The notes under the pieces were generated by a model. That model worked only from the letters and a program-made list of their open reading frames with translations. It was not told the origin of the DNA and ran no database searches. Source: Actinomycetes bacterium (lineage in GTDB: Bacteria > Actinomycetota > Acidimicrobiia > Acidimicrobiales > Microtrichaceae). Taken from it: DNA of 6,537 nucleotides. The stretch lies in the NCBI GenBank assembly GCA_023427825.1, contig JAEZAI010000193.1, positions 1 through 6,537 of the forward strand, in the 5' to 3' direction. Both the position numbers and the translations under genes were made by a program. This document shows, in pieces, positions 1 to 6,095 of the stretch; position 1 is the stretch's first letter; each line of letters begins with the position of its first letter.

Positions 1-98
1 GACTGGAAGCGCTCCTCGAACGCCTGGCGTTCCAGGAGGGCCTTCTCCAACGCGTCGCGGAGCGCCCCGATGGCGTCGGTGAAGACGTGGTCGAGCAT
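1..98 (-). CDS. Unrecognised protein, N-terminus only (runs off the left edge)
   Basis: Only the first 32 codons plus two bases are present, so the function cannot be named. The reading frame begins MLDHVFTDAIGALRDALEKA and continues LLERQAFEERFQ. This is an amphipathic, Glu/Arg-rich stretch likely to be helical, possibly coiled coil, with no signal peptide or membrane segment. Its codons end mostly in G or C, as in the neighbouring real genes. An in-frame TAG at 111-113 lies five codons upstream, so the ATG at 98-96 is the first possible ATG start. There is no Shine-Dalgarno sequence, but a TAGCCT hexamer ends 9 nt before the ATG, as at other starts here. It lies 73 bp downstream of the acyl-CoA dehydrogenase on the same strand, so it could also be read from that transcript. 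It is judged a real gene because of start context and codon usage, not homology. Confidence 0.55.
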   Translation of the reverse strand, partial: MLDHVFTDAIGALRDALEKALLERQAFEERFQ

Positions 99-107
99 CG
101 GCGGCGC

Positions 108-113
108 AGGCTA
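108..113 (-). promoter_or_regulatory. Putative -10 box (TAGCCT) of a leaderless start
   Basis: On the minus strand TAGCCT fits the actinobacterial -10 pattern TANNNT and stands 9 nt before the ATG at 98. No purine-rich ribosome site is present. No convincing -35 box is seen. The hexamer also contains the in-frame TAG that blocks any longer reading frame. The call rests on spacing and on the same arrangement at three other minus-strand starts in this window. Confidence 0.35.
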
Positions 114-171
114 CCGGGGGTGCGACCGGACCGACGCCGCGGTCGATCCGGCCGGCTCCGCAGTGGTCATG

Positions 172-1971
172 TCAGACGCTGGCCAGGCCCTCGCCGTCCA
201 CCTCGTCCAGCACGCCGGCGCCGGCGGTGACGGCGCCGAGCAGGCCGGCGGCCTGCGGCAGGTGGTGGAGGGCGAAGAAGCGGGCGCCGGCGATCTTCGC
301 TCGCAGGTAGGCGTCGTCGGAGGCGCCGGCGTCGAGCTCGCCCTTGGCGGCGAGCGCGAGGCGGGCCGACAGCCAGCCGCCGGTCACGATGCCGAACAGC
401 TCCAGGTAGGGGGTGGCGCCCGCGAGGGCCTCTCGCGGGTCTGCGATGCCGTTGGTCATGACCCAGTCGGTGGCCTCGGTCAGCACGGCGACGGCGGCGG
501 CCAGGTTGGTCCGGATGACGGCGAACTCGTCGCCGGCCGCAGCCAGGTCGTCGTCCAGGTCCCGGATGCCCTGCAGGAAGTCGCCGACGACGCCGCCCAT
601 GCGCATGCCGAGCTTGCGGCCGACAAGGTCCATGGCCTGGATGCCGTTGGTGCCCTCGTAGATGGGGGCGATGCGCATGTCGCGGAAGTGCTGGGCCACG
701 CCCGACTCCTCCACGTAGCCCATGCCGCCGAACACCTGCAGCGCGGTCGACGTGACGTCCACGCCCACGTCGGTGCACCACGCCTTGGTGACCGGGGTGA
801 GCAGCTCCGCGATCTCGCGCCAGCGCTCGGCGTCGTCGCCCTCGAGCGCACGGGACAGGTCGATCGCCGCGGCGTTGTAGACGACGAGGGCGCGCATGGC
901 CTCGATGTGGCTGCGCATGTAGAGCAGCATCCGCTTCACGTCGGGGTGGGCGATGATGAACGCCGGCTCCTTGGAGTCGCCGCCGATCTCGCGGCCCTGG
1001 CGCCGCTCCTGCGAGTAGGCGAGCGCCTTCTGGTAGGCGGCGTCGCCCAGAGCCACGCCCTGGATGCCGACCGCGATGCGGGCCGAGTTCATCATCGTGA
1101 ACATGGCCCGCATGCCCTGGTTCTCCTCGCCGACCAGGTAGCCGATCGCCCCGCCGTCGTCGCCGTAGCTCATGACGCAGGTGGGCGACGCGTGGATGCC
1201 CATCTTGTGCTCGATCGACACGCACTTGACGTCGTTGCGCTCGCCGACGGAGCCGTCCTCGTCGACGAGGAACTTGGGCACGATGAACAGGGAGATGCCC
1301 TTGGTGCCGGCGGGCGCCTCGGGCAGGCGGGCGAGCACCAGGTGGATGATGTTCTCGGCCATGTCGTGCTCGCCGAACGAGATGAAGATCTTGGTGCCGG
1401 TGACCTTGTAGGTGCCGTCGCCCTGCGGCACGGCCTTGGTGGTGCAGAGGCCCACGTCGGAACCGGCCTGCGGCTCGGTCAGGTTCATGGTGCCGGTCCA
1501 CTCACCGGTGATCAGCTTCCGGAGGTAGACCTCCTTCTGCTCCTCGGTGCCCCAGGCCTGCAGGCACTCGATGGCGCCGGTGGTCAGGCCGGGCGCCATG
1601 GTGAGCGCACCGTTGGCCGCGGTCTCGAACTCCGCCGCGCAGGCGAAGACCGACTCGGGGAAGCCCGCGCCGCCGAACTCGACCTCGGCGTTCAGGCCCT
1701 GCCAGCCGGCGTCGACGAACTTGGCGTAGGCGGTCTTGAACTCCTCGGGCACCTCGACGCCCTCGGGCGTCCACTTCAGGCCCTTGCGGTCGCCGATGGC
1801 GTTCGACGGCGCGAACACCTCCTGCATGAAGCGGCCCTGCTCCTCGAGCACCGCGGCGACGGTCTCGGGATCCGCGTGGGCGTAGCGGTCGGTCTTGGAG
1901 AGCTCCTCGAGCATGCCGATGTGGCGGAGGGTGAAGAGGGCGTCCTTGACGGGTGCTCGGTAGTCGGCCAT
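172..1971 (-). CDS. Acyl-CoA dehydrogenase, long (~600 aa) DmdC/FadE5-like type
   Basis: This is a cytoplasmic FAD enzyme expected to introduce a trans-2,3 double bond into an acyl-CoA and pass electrons to ETF, as in beta-oxidation. At 599 aa it is about 200 residues longer than classic acyl-CoA dehydrogenases and fits the long subfamily that includes DmdC and mycobacterial FadE5. The order visible is a short N-terminal motif region (about 2-32), helical domain (35-155), beta domain with the signature TEPQAGSDVG at 165-174, helical domain (280-450) and a C-terminal extension (about 465-590). The catalytic base is probably Glu439 in IYEGTNGIQ. The FAD-contacting FGGMGY lies at 414-419. The ATG at 1971 is preceded by no Shine-Dalgarno sequence but by a -10-like TAACAT overlapping a palindromic operator, suggesting a leaderless, repressible transcript. 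No frameshift or missing key residue is seen. The substrate (fatty acyl, methylthiopropionyl or other) cannot be told from sequence. Confidence 0.93.
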   Translation of the reverse strand: MADYRAPVKDALFTLRHIGMLEELSKTDRYAHADPETVAAVLEEQGRFMQEVFAPSNAIGDRKGLKWTPEGVEVPEEFKTAYAKFVDAGWQGLNAEVEFGGAGFPESVFACAAEFETAANGALTMAPGLTTGAIECLQAWGTEEQKEVYLRKLITGEWTGTMNLTEPQAGSDVGLCTTKAVPQGDGTYKVTGTKIFISFGEHDMAENIIHLVLARLPEAPAGTKGISLFIVPKFLVDEDGSVGERNDVKCVSIEHKMGIHASPTCVMSYGDDGGAIGYLVGEENQGMRAMFTMMNSARIAVGIQGVALGDAAYQKALAYSQERRQGREIGGDSKEPAFIIAHPDVKRMLLYMRSHIEAMRALVVYNAAAIDLSRALEGDDAERWREIAELLTPVTKAWCTDVGVDVTSTALQVFGGMGYVEESGVAQHFRDMRIAPIYEGTNGIQAMDLVGRKLGMRMGGVVGDFLQGIRDLDDDLAAAGDEFAVIRTNLAAAVAVLTEATDWVMTNGIADPREALAGATPYLELFGIVTGGWLSARLALAAKGELDAGASDDAYLRAKIAGARFFALHHLPQAAGLLGAVTAGAGVLDEVDGEGLASV

Positions 1972-1977
1972 GAGCGC

Positions 1978-2007
1978 ATGTTACCGAGCGGTAACAGCGC
2001 GTCTCCA
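1978..2007 (-). promoter_or_regulatory. Putative promoter of the acyl-CoA dehydrogenase
   Basis: Read on the minus strand, TGGAGA (2007-2002), an 18-nt spacer and TAACAT (1983-1978) form a sigma70-type promoter, with the -10 box 6 nt before the ATG at 1971. A start point at or next to the A of the ATG would give a leaderless mRNA. The -35 box matches four of six bases of TTGACA. The same CGGCTGGAG block around the -35 box occurs in front of the bL37-like gene. Confidence 0.45.
1979..1996. promoter_or_regulatory. 18-bp palindromic operator, TetR-family style
   Basis: TGTTACCGAGCGGTAACA is a perfect 8-bp inverted repeat around a 2-nt centre (AG). GCGC on each side (1974-1977 and 1997-2000) extends the symmetry with a one-base offset. 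It covers the presumed -10 box of the acyl-CoA dehydrogenase and ends 7 nt before its ATG. Size, half-site shape and position are typical of operators bound by TetR-family repressors, which often control acyl-CoA metabolism in actinobacteria. No regulator gene is in the window, so the family is inferred from the site alone. An RNA hairpin is the alternative, but there is no U-tract and the position over the promoter favours a protein-binding site. Confidence 0.6.
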
Positions 2008-2090
2008 GCCGCGGCACGGGGGCTCTGTCCTACTGAGCGACCCCGAACGGGTGTCCGTGGTGGGACGAAGCGGGACAGGGTGAGCGTCGT

Positions 2091-2735
2091 TCAGTGCGGG
2101 TGGAGCGACATGACGGCGATCGGCAGTCCGATGCCCGCGTCCCGGTGTCGCATCCCGGCGATGCGGCGACCAGCCTGCACTGCGTCCTTGGACGCGCCGA
2201 GGAGGTCGCCCAGGAACTCGGCGGTGGCGTCGAGGTCGTCGGCCACGAGCGCCAGGCCGAAGATCGACGTGGGCTCGTCGGTGGTGGGCTCGCCGTCGTC
2301 GGGACCGACGAGCTCGAGGATCACGTCGCCGGCCCAGAAGAACGTCTGGCGCATCGGTGCGCCGTAGGACGTGGTGCTGCGACCGCCGCGGACCTCCAGG
2401 CCCGCTGCCTCGAACGCTGCGGTCGTGCGCTCGCTGTGACCGGTCCGGACGACGACGTGGTCGATCGATGAGATGCCGTTTGGGTGGTCGGTGGGGGCGC
2501 GGCCGCCGGTGGTCCGGTGGCTGTCGGCCGTGGCCAACCCGTCGAGCGCGCCGTCGACGCCGTCCAGGGCCCAGCCCACGAACCCCGCCCCGCTCGGTCC
2601 CAGGTCCAGGCAGATGATCTCGGTCCGGCCCAGGCGGAAGCGCCCGCCGCCGTCGACGTCGAAGCCGGCCGAGCGCCAGGCCTGGGGCGGGTCGCCGAGG
2701 ACGAGGTGGGTCAGCTGGTGCGGGCGCTCGGTCAT
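2091..2735 (-). CDS. VOC-superfamily (glyoxalase/dioxygenase-fold) protein
   Basis: This 214-aa soluble protein contains two betaalphabetabetabeta-like halves. The first (about 7-65) begins THLVLG and contains a short degenerate unit. The second (about 88-212) begins IDHVVVRTG and is better formed, with FFWAGDVILELVGP at 132-145. In VOC enzymes a His on the first strand and a Glu on the last strand bind the metal. His93 and Glu141 are good candidates, whereas the first half has His10 but no clear Glu partner. The reaction cannot be predicted, because VOC proteins include glyoxalases, epimerases, dioxygenases and resistance proteins. The frame stays open far upstream, but that part lies antisense to the glycosyltransferase. 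MTERPHQ at 2735 gives the domain a natural N-terminus and has a TAGCGT hexamer 8 nt before it. It lies 119 bp upstream of the acyl-CoA dehydrogenase on the same strand; that gene has its own promoter. Confidence 0.8.
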   Translation of the reverse strand: MTERPHQLTHLVLGDPPQAWRSAGFDVDGGGRFRLGRTEIICLDLGPSGAGFVGWALDGVDGALDGLATADSHRTTGGRAPTDHPNGISSIDHVVVRTGHSERTTAAFEAAGLEVRGGRSTTSYGAPMRQTFFWAGDVILELVGPDDGEPTTDEPTSIFGLALVADDLDATAEFLGDLLGASKDAVQAGRRIAGMRHRDAGIGLPIAVMSLHPH

Positions 2736-2743
2736 GGGCGCGC

Positions 2744-2749
2744 ACGCTA
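2744..2749 (-). promoter_or_regulatory. Putative -10 box (TAGCGT) of the VOC gene
   Basis: On the minus strand TAGCGT stands 8 nt before the ATG at 2735, with no Shine-Dalgarno sequence between them, consistent with a leaderless transcript. No good -35 hexamer is seen at 16-18 nt. The hexamer lies in the 123-bp divergent gap shared with the glycosyltransferase operon. Confidence 0.35.
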
Positions 2750-2849
2750 GGGCGATCGTCGACCGCCCGCCTCGGGCGAGCGCCGCCACTGCTCGGCAGC
2801 GGCGTGGGAGGGTATGGCGCAGCGGAGCCGTCATCGACGGCCTGCGGAC

Positions 2850-2855
2850 GGAGGG
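2850..2855 (+). promoter_or_regulatory. Ribosome binding site GGAGGG deciding the glycosyltransferase start
   Basis: GGAGGG lies 3 nt before the ATG at 2859, which is close but usable. The alternative ATG at 2814 has its purine run (2806-2812) only 1 nt away. That start would also add 15 Arg-rich residues ahead of the hydrophobic N-terminus. The 2859 start gives a 375-aa product that begins with a membrane segment, as in CrtQ. Confidence 0.5.
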
Positions 2856-2858
2856 CCG

Positions 2859-3986
2859 ATGACGGGCAGCATCGGGGTGTGCGCAATCGGATGGGTGCTC
2901 GGGTGGTGGGCCTTCGGTCGGGCCCGGACCGCCGCCTCGCTGCCGCCCGCCGACGCCGCTCCTGACCGCGTGACCGTCGTGGTGCCCGCCCGGGACGAGG
3001 CGCTCAGCATCGGTGGGCTCCTGGACGACCTCGTCGCCAGTCGGCCGGCGGTGTCGCGCATCGTCGTCGTCGACGACCACTCGAGCGACGCGACCGCGTC
3101 GGTCGCCGCGGCCCGACCCGGCGTCGAGGTGGTCGCGGCGCCGCCGTTGCCGCCCGGTTGGGCGGGCAAGTGCTGGGCCTGCGACGCGGGGGCGAGGACG
3201 GTGGACGACGGCACGCTGGTCTTCGCCGACGCGGACGTCCGCCTGGAGCCCGATGCGCTGGGCCGCGTGGTGGCGTACCAGGCCGAGGTCGGCGGGCTCG
3301 TCTCGGTGCAGCCCTGGCACGAGACCGTGCGGCCCTACGAGCAGGCCTCGGCGATGTTCAACGTGATCGCGATCATGGGCAGCGCGGCGGGATCGCCCGC
3401 CTCGGCGCCGTCCGCGGCGTTCGGACCGCTCATGGTCACGTCGGTGCGTGAGTACCGGGAGGTCGGTGGCCACGCCGGGGTGCGGGACCAGGTGGCCGAG
3501 GACCTGGCGCTCGGCCGCCGCTTCAGGGACGGCGGAGCCGGCTCGCACCTGCTCGTCGGTCGGGGCGGGGTGCGCTTCCAGATGTACCCCGACGGACCGC
3601 GGCAGCTGGTCGAGGGGTGGACCAAGAACTTCGCCACCGGCGCGGGGGCGACGCCGCTGCTGCGCCTGCTGGCGGTCGTCGCGTGGATCGCGGCGCTCGG
3701 GACCCCGGTCGTCATGGCCGTGAACGGGCTCCGGGGCGTCGCGCCGCTCGCCCCGGCCGTCGTGGCGTACGCCGCGATGGTGGTCCAGCTGTTCGTGATG
3801 TTCCGGGCGGTCGGCCGGTTCGGCCTGCTCTCCGCGCTCCTGTACCCCCTCCACCTCCTGGTGTTCCTGGCCGTCTTCGTCCGGTCGCTGTGGTCCACCC
3901 ACGTGCGGCGAAGCGTGCGGTGGCGGGGCCGGTTGATCCCGGTCGGCGGGAGCGGCGCCGGCGCCGACCCGGTCGGTGGCGACTGA
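2859..3986 (+). CDS. crtQ: GT2 glycosyltransferase, CrtQ-like (4,4'-diaponeurosporenoate glycosyltransferase family)
   Basis: This is a membrane-bound family 2 glycosyltransferase. Staphylococcal CrtQ transfers glucose from UDP-glucose to the carboxyl of 4,4'-diaponeurosporenoate in staphyloxanthin synthesis. Numbering from 2859, there is an N-terminal membrane segment (about 3-20), a GT-A domain with VPARDE (42-47), VDDHSSDAT (71-79) and the metal-binding DAD (124-126), then LVSVQPWHETVRPYE (147-161), AFGPLMVT (187-194), the probable catalytic ED pair (214-215) and EGWTKNFATGAGAT (252-265). Three membrane helices follow (about 266-286, 297-316, 322-343). From memory, these blocks align closely with S. 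aureus CrtQ, and the length (375 aa) is the same. The downstream crtO-like gene overlaps it, which strongly supports the family call. The true acceptor may be another carotenoid or hydrophobic acid, since no crtM/crtN/crtP gene is in the window. Confidence 0.85.
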   Translation: MTGSIGVCAIGWVLGWWAFGRARTAASLPPADAAPDRVTVVVPARDEALSIGGLLDDLVASRPAVSRIVVVDDHSSDATASVAAARPGVEVVAAPPLPPGWAGKCWACDAGARTVDDGTLVFADADVRLEPDALGRVVAYQAEVGGLVSVQPWHETVRPYEQASAMFNVIAIMGSAAGSPASAPSAAFGPLMVTSVREYREVGGHAGVRDQVAEDLALGRRFRDGGAGSHLLVGRGGVRFQMYPDGPRQLVEGWTKNFATGAGATPLLRLLAVVAWIAALGTPVVMAVNGLRGVAPLAPAVVAYAAMVVQLFVMFRAVGRFGLLSALLYPLHLLVFLAVFVRSLWSTHVRRSVRWRGRLIPVGGSGAGADPVGGD

Positions 3987-4488
3987 CGTGGACCTGCCGC
4001 TGCCGCCCGGGCCCGCGGTGCTGGTGTCCTCCGCGGCGTGGGCGGTGATCGGGGTGGGGTCGGGCTGGTTCGTCAGCCGGATCCCGGTGGACCGCCTGTC
4101 GCACGACAGCTGGCTGACCCGCCCGCGCCGGTTCGAGGATCGCGGCCGCGTCTACGAGCGTCGGCTCCGGGTCCGGCGCTGGAAGGACCGCCTGCCCGAG
4201 GCGGGCGGCGTGTTCCGCGGCGGCGTGTCCAAGCGCCACCTCGGTGGCTCGTCGGACGCGGCGTTGGAGCGCTTCGCCGCCGAGACCCGTCGCGCCGAGC
4301 TGGTGCACTGGATCAACGCGTGCGCCGGACCGCTGTTCCTGATCTGGTGCCCGTGGGGCCTCGGGCTGGTGATGATCGCCTTCGGGCTGGTGGCGCACCT
4401 GCCGTTCGTGGTGATCCAGCGCAGCAACCGCGCCCGCATCGAGCGGGTGTTGGCGGCGCGGCACACCGGCGTGTCCCCCAGCTCCTGA
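3976..4488 (+). CDS. crtO: CrtO-like glycosyl-carotenoid acyltransferase (staphyloxanthin-type)
   Basis: This 170-aa membrane protein resembles S. aureus CrtO (about 165 aa), which acylates the glucose of glycosyl-4,4'-diaponeurosporenoate in the last step of staphyloxanthin synthesis. Visible matches to the family are YERRLRVRRWKDRLP (60-74), FAAETRRAELVHWIN (100-114) and LPFVVIQRSNRARIERVL (142-159). Membrane segments are likely at about 13-34 and 114-146, the latter perhaps two helices. Conserved Glu103, Arg106, Glu108, His111 and Trp112 cluster next to the membrane and are candidates for the active site, which is inference. The GTG at 3976 overlaps the end of the glycosyltransferase by 11 nt. 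A second in-frame GTG at 3988, 1 nt after that gene's TGA, is equally possible. Neither has a strong ribosome site, so translation is probably coupled to the upstream gene. This is not the unrelated carotenoid ketolase also called CrtO. Confidence 0.82.
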   Translation: MATDVDLPLPPGPAVLVSSAAWAVIGVGSGWFVSRIPVDRLSHDSWLTRPRRFEDRGRVYERRLRVRRWKDRLPEAGGVFRGGVSKRHLGGSSDAALERFAAETRRAELVHWINACAGPLFLIWCPWGLGLVMIAFGLVAHLPFVVIQRSNRARIERVLAARHTGVSPSS

Positions 4489-4516
4489 CCTTCGCGCCGC
4501 GCCGACCACGCACTTC

Positions 4517-4556
4517 GTCCTGCACGGTGGTGCCGATCGGTACGTCGGTGCAGGAC
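4517..4556. terminator. 40-bp imperfect palindrome between convergent genes (possible bidirectional terminator or dispersed repeat)
   Basis: The outer arms GTCCTGCAC (4517-4525) and GTGCAGGAC (4548-4556) pair perfectly over 9 bp. The centre CCGATCGG (4533-4540) is itself palindromic, and 16 of 20 positions per arm are symmetric overall. It sits in the 84-bp gap between the ends of crtO and the photolyase, where a two-way terminator would be expected, but there is no T-run on either side. A folded RNA would use the 9-bp outer stem with an imperfect inner part. It could instead be a protein-binding site or a member of a dispersed palindromic repeat family; a genome-wide search would decide. Confidence 0.5.
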
Positions 4557-4572
4557 AGAGCGGGGAGGAGGC

Positions 4573-5967
4573 TCAGCCGGCGCGGGCCGCGCTGTAGGCC
4601 GCCAGGGCGCGCTCCCGGGCGGCGCCGTGCTCGACGAGTCGGTGCGGGTAGTCGGTGCCGAGCTCCACGCCCGCGGCGGCGAGCTCGAGCGGTCCCAGCT
4701 CCCACGGGGCGTGGCGGTCGGCCGGCGCCAACCCCGCCAGCTCGGGCACCCAGCGCGCGATGTACTCGCCGTCGGGGTCGAACCGCCGGGACTGCGTGAC
4801 CGGGTTGAGCACCCGGAAGTACGGCGCTGCGTCGGGCCCGGTGCCTGCGACCCACTGCCAGTTGCCGGCGTTCTGGCTGACCTCGCCGTCGACGAGCTCG
4901 CGACGGAAGTGGCGCTCGCCGACGCGCCAGTCCACGAGCAGGTCCTTGACCAGGAAGCTCGCGGTGATGAGCCGCACGCGGTTGTGCATCCACCCCGTGC
5001 CGGCGAGCTGTCGCATGCCGGCGTCGACGATCGGCACGCCGGTGTGACCCTCCTGCCACGCCGCCACGCCCTCGGGGTCGTCGCGCCAGGCCACCGCGTC
5101 GAGCTCGCGCCGCATGGCGGCGCGGGCCAGGGAGGGCCGCTCGAGGAAGAGGCTGGCGAACCAGTCCCGCCACGCCAGCTGACGCACGAACGCAGACCGG
5201 CCGTCGGAGCCGTTCCCGACGACGTCGACCACATGGCGCGGCGACAGCGTGCCCAGGTGCAGGTCGGCCGACAGCGACGAGGTGCCGTGCTCGTCCGCCG
5301 GAAGATCGTGGGTGCGGGGGTAGTCGTCGACCCGGTCGAGCCACTCGGTCAGCAGCGCCTCGGCGGCGGCCTCGCCGGCCGGACCGGCGCCGGGTGGAGC
5401 CGAGCCGAGCGGATCCGGCCCGACGCTCCGGACGCCCGGGACCGAGGACGGGTCCAGCACCTGTGCGTCGTCCTCCTCGGGCCAGGGCTCCCACGGCGTC
5501 GAGGACCAGGCGCGGTGGTACGGCGTGAAGACCTGGTGCGTGGCGCCGGTGCCCGCGACGACCGAGCCGGGACGGTGCACGTGGCTGCCCCACCGGACGT
5601 CGAACGCGACGTCGGGCTGGAGCGCCCGCCGCACCGCGTCGTCGCGCCGCTGGGCGTAGCCGGACACGTCGCCGTTCACGTGGACGCTGCCGGCGCCCGC
5701 CGCGGCGGCCACCCGCGGCACCAGTTCCACGGGATCGCCCGATCGGACGAGCAGTCCTCCGCCGCGCGACCGCAGCTGCTCGTCCAGCGCCCGGAGGTGC
5801 GCCCGGACCAGATCGCGACGACGGCCGCCCGCCGTGGCCGTCACGCGTGCGTCGACGACGAAGAGCGCGAGCACGCGGTCCGCGGACTGCGTGGCCGCAG
5901 CCCACGCGGGGTTGTCGGCCAGGCGGAGATCCCGGCGGAACCAGACGACCGCGGTCTGCGTGGACAC
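4573..5967 (-). CDS. phr: Deoxyribodipyrimidine photolyase (class I CPD type)
   Basis: This light-driven repair enzyme splits UV-induced cyclobutane pyrimidine dimers using reduced FAD. The 464-aa length fits the family (E. coli PhrB is 472). The N-terminal antenna domain (about 4-165) opens with VVWFRRDLRLADN. The FAD domain (about 200-460) has TSSLSADLHLGTLSPR (229-244), RQLAWRDWF (262-270), GHTGVPIVDAGMRQL (307-321), GWMHNR (325-330) and NWQWVAGTGPDAAPYFR (369-385). Aligned by spacing to E. coli, the electron-transfer Trp triad is Trp294, Trp347 and Trp370. Asn366 matches the Asn facing flavin N5, a trait of photolyases rather than plant cryptochromes. The antenna cofactor cannot be assigned. 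The start is a GTG at 5967-5965 with a weak purine stretch (GTAGGGA) upstream. The gene converges on the crtQ/crtO pair and lies downstream of the bL37-like gene, separated by a repeat array that may terminate transcription. Confidence 0.95.
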   Translation of the reverse strand: MSTQTAVVWFRRDLRLADNPAWAAATQSADRVLALFVVDARVTATAGGRRRDLVRAHLRALDEQLRSRGGGLLVRSGDPVELVPRVAAAAGAGSVHVNGDVSGYAQRRDDAVRRALQPDVAFDVRWGSHVHRPGSVVAGTGATHQVFTPYHRAWSSTPWEPWPEEDDAQVLDPSSVPGVRSVGPDPLGSAPPGAGPAGEAAAEALLTEWLDRVDDYPRTHDLPADEHGTSSLSADLHLGTLSPRHVVDVVGNGSDGRSAFVRQLAWRDWFASLFLERPSLARAAMRRELDAVAWRDDPEGVAAWQEGHTGVPIVDAGMRQLAGTGWMHNRVRLITASFLVKDLLVDWRVGERHFRRELVDGEVSQNAGNWQWVAGTGPDAAPYFRVLNPVTQSRRFDPDGEYIARWVPELAGLAPADRHAPWELGPLELAAAGVELGTDYPHRLVEHGAARERALAAYSAARAG

Positions 5968-6026
5968 GTGCGGTCCCTACCCGAGCCGGCCGGGCGGTGT
6001 CACCGACGCCGGCCGAACGCTGTCAG

Positions 6027-6095
6027 GAGCGCTGGCTCAGGGTTCCCGCTCTCGAGCGCTGGCTCAGGGTTCCCTCGCTCGAGCGCTGGCTCAGG
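6027..6095. repeat. 27-bp tandem repeat, about 2.6 units, with internal hairpins
   Basis: Two full units (6027-6053 and 6054-6080) and a 15-base third copy (6081-6095) share GAGCGCTGGCTCAGG. The first two units also share the following GTTCCC. They differ only in the last six bases (GCTCTC versus TCGCTC), and both versions keep a CGCTC that pairs with the leading GAGCG, so each unit can fold. The third copy holds the stop codon of the bL37-like gene (6091-6093), so the array looks like a duplication of that gene's 3' end. It fills most of the 123-bp gap before the photolyase and may act as a terminator or processing signal. It is not a CRISPR array, since there are no spacers. Confidence 0.8.

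Noticed and set aside
99..171. Possible terminator after the acyl-CoA dehydrogenase
   Set aside because: Only a 4-bp stem (CGAC/GTCG) and a CCGGCCGG palindrome are visible, and there is no T-run. Read-through to the next gene is equally possible.
1972..2090. Possible terminator after the VOC gene (CTGTCC at 2025-2030 with GGACAG at 2073-2078, and CCCG-AA-CGGG at 2042-2051)
   Set aside because: The first stem has a 42-nt loop, the second is only 4 bp with a 2-nt loop, and there is no T-run. This is not strong enough to list.
70..2367. 765-codon open frame on the plus strand
   Set aside because: It runs antisense to the acyl-CoA dehydrogenase and the end of the VOC gene. Its translation is low-complexity (Gly/Ala/Val/His/Asp rich) with no motif. 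Long open antisense frames are expected in GC-rich genes.
2814..2858. Upstream ATG start for the glycosyltransferase
   Set aside because: Its ribosome site is only 1 nt away. It would add 15 Arg-rich residues before the membrane segment. The 2859 start fits the family length better, although the earlier start cannot be fully excluded.
2736..3902. Upstream extension of the VOC frame to a 603-codon protein
   Set aside because: The added part is antisense to the well-supported CrtQ-like gene and is Arg/His/Pro-rich nonsense. The VOC domain begins naturally at 2735.
4313..5905. 530-codon minus frame over the photolyase and crtO
   Set aside because: It is an out-of-frame shadow of the photolyase with Arg-rich filler. 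The photolyase frame carries all the catalytic motifs.
6027..6095. Possible CRISPR array
   Set aside because: Units are contiguous with no unique spacers, there are fewer than three full copies, and no cas genes are present.
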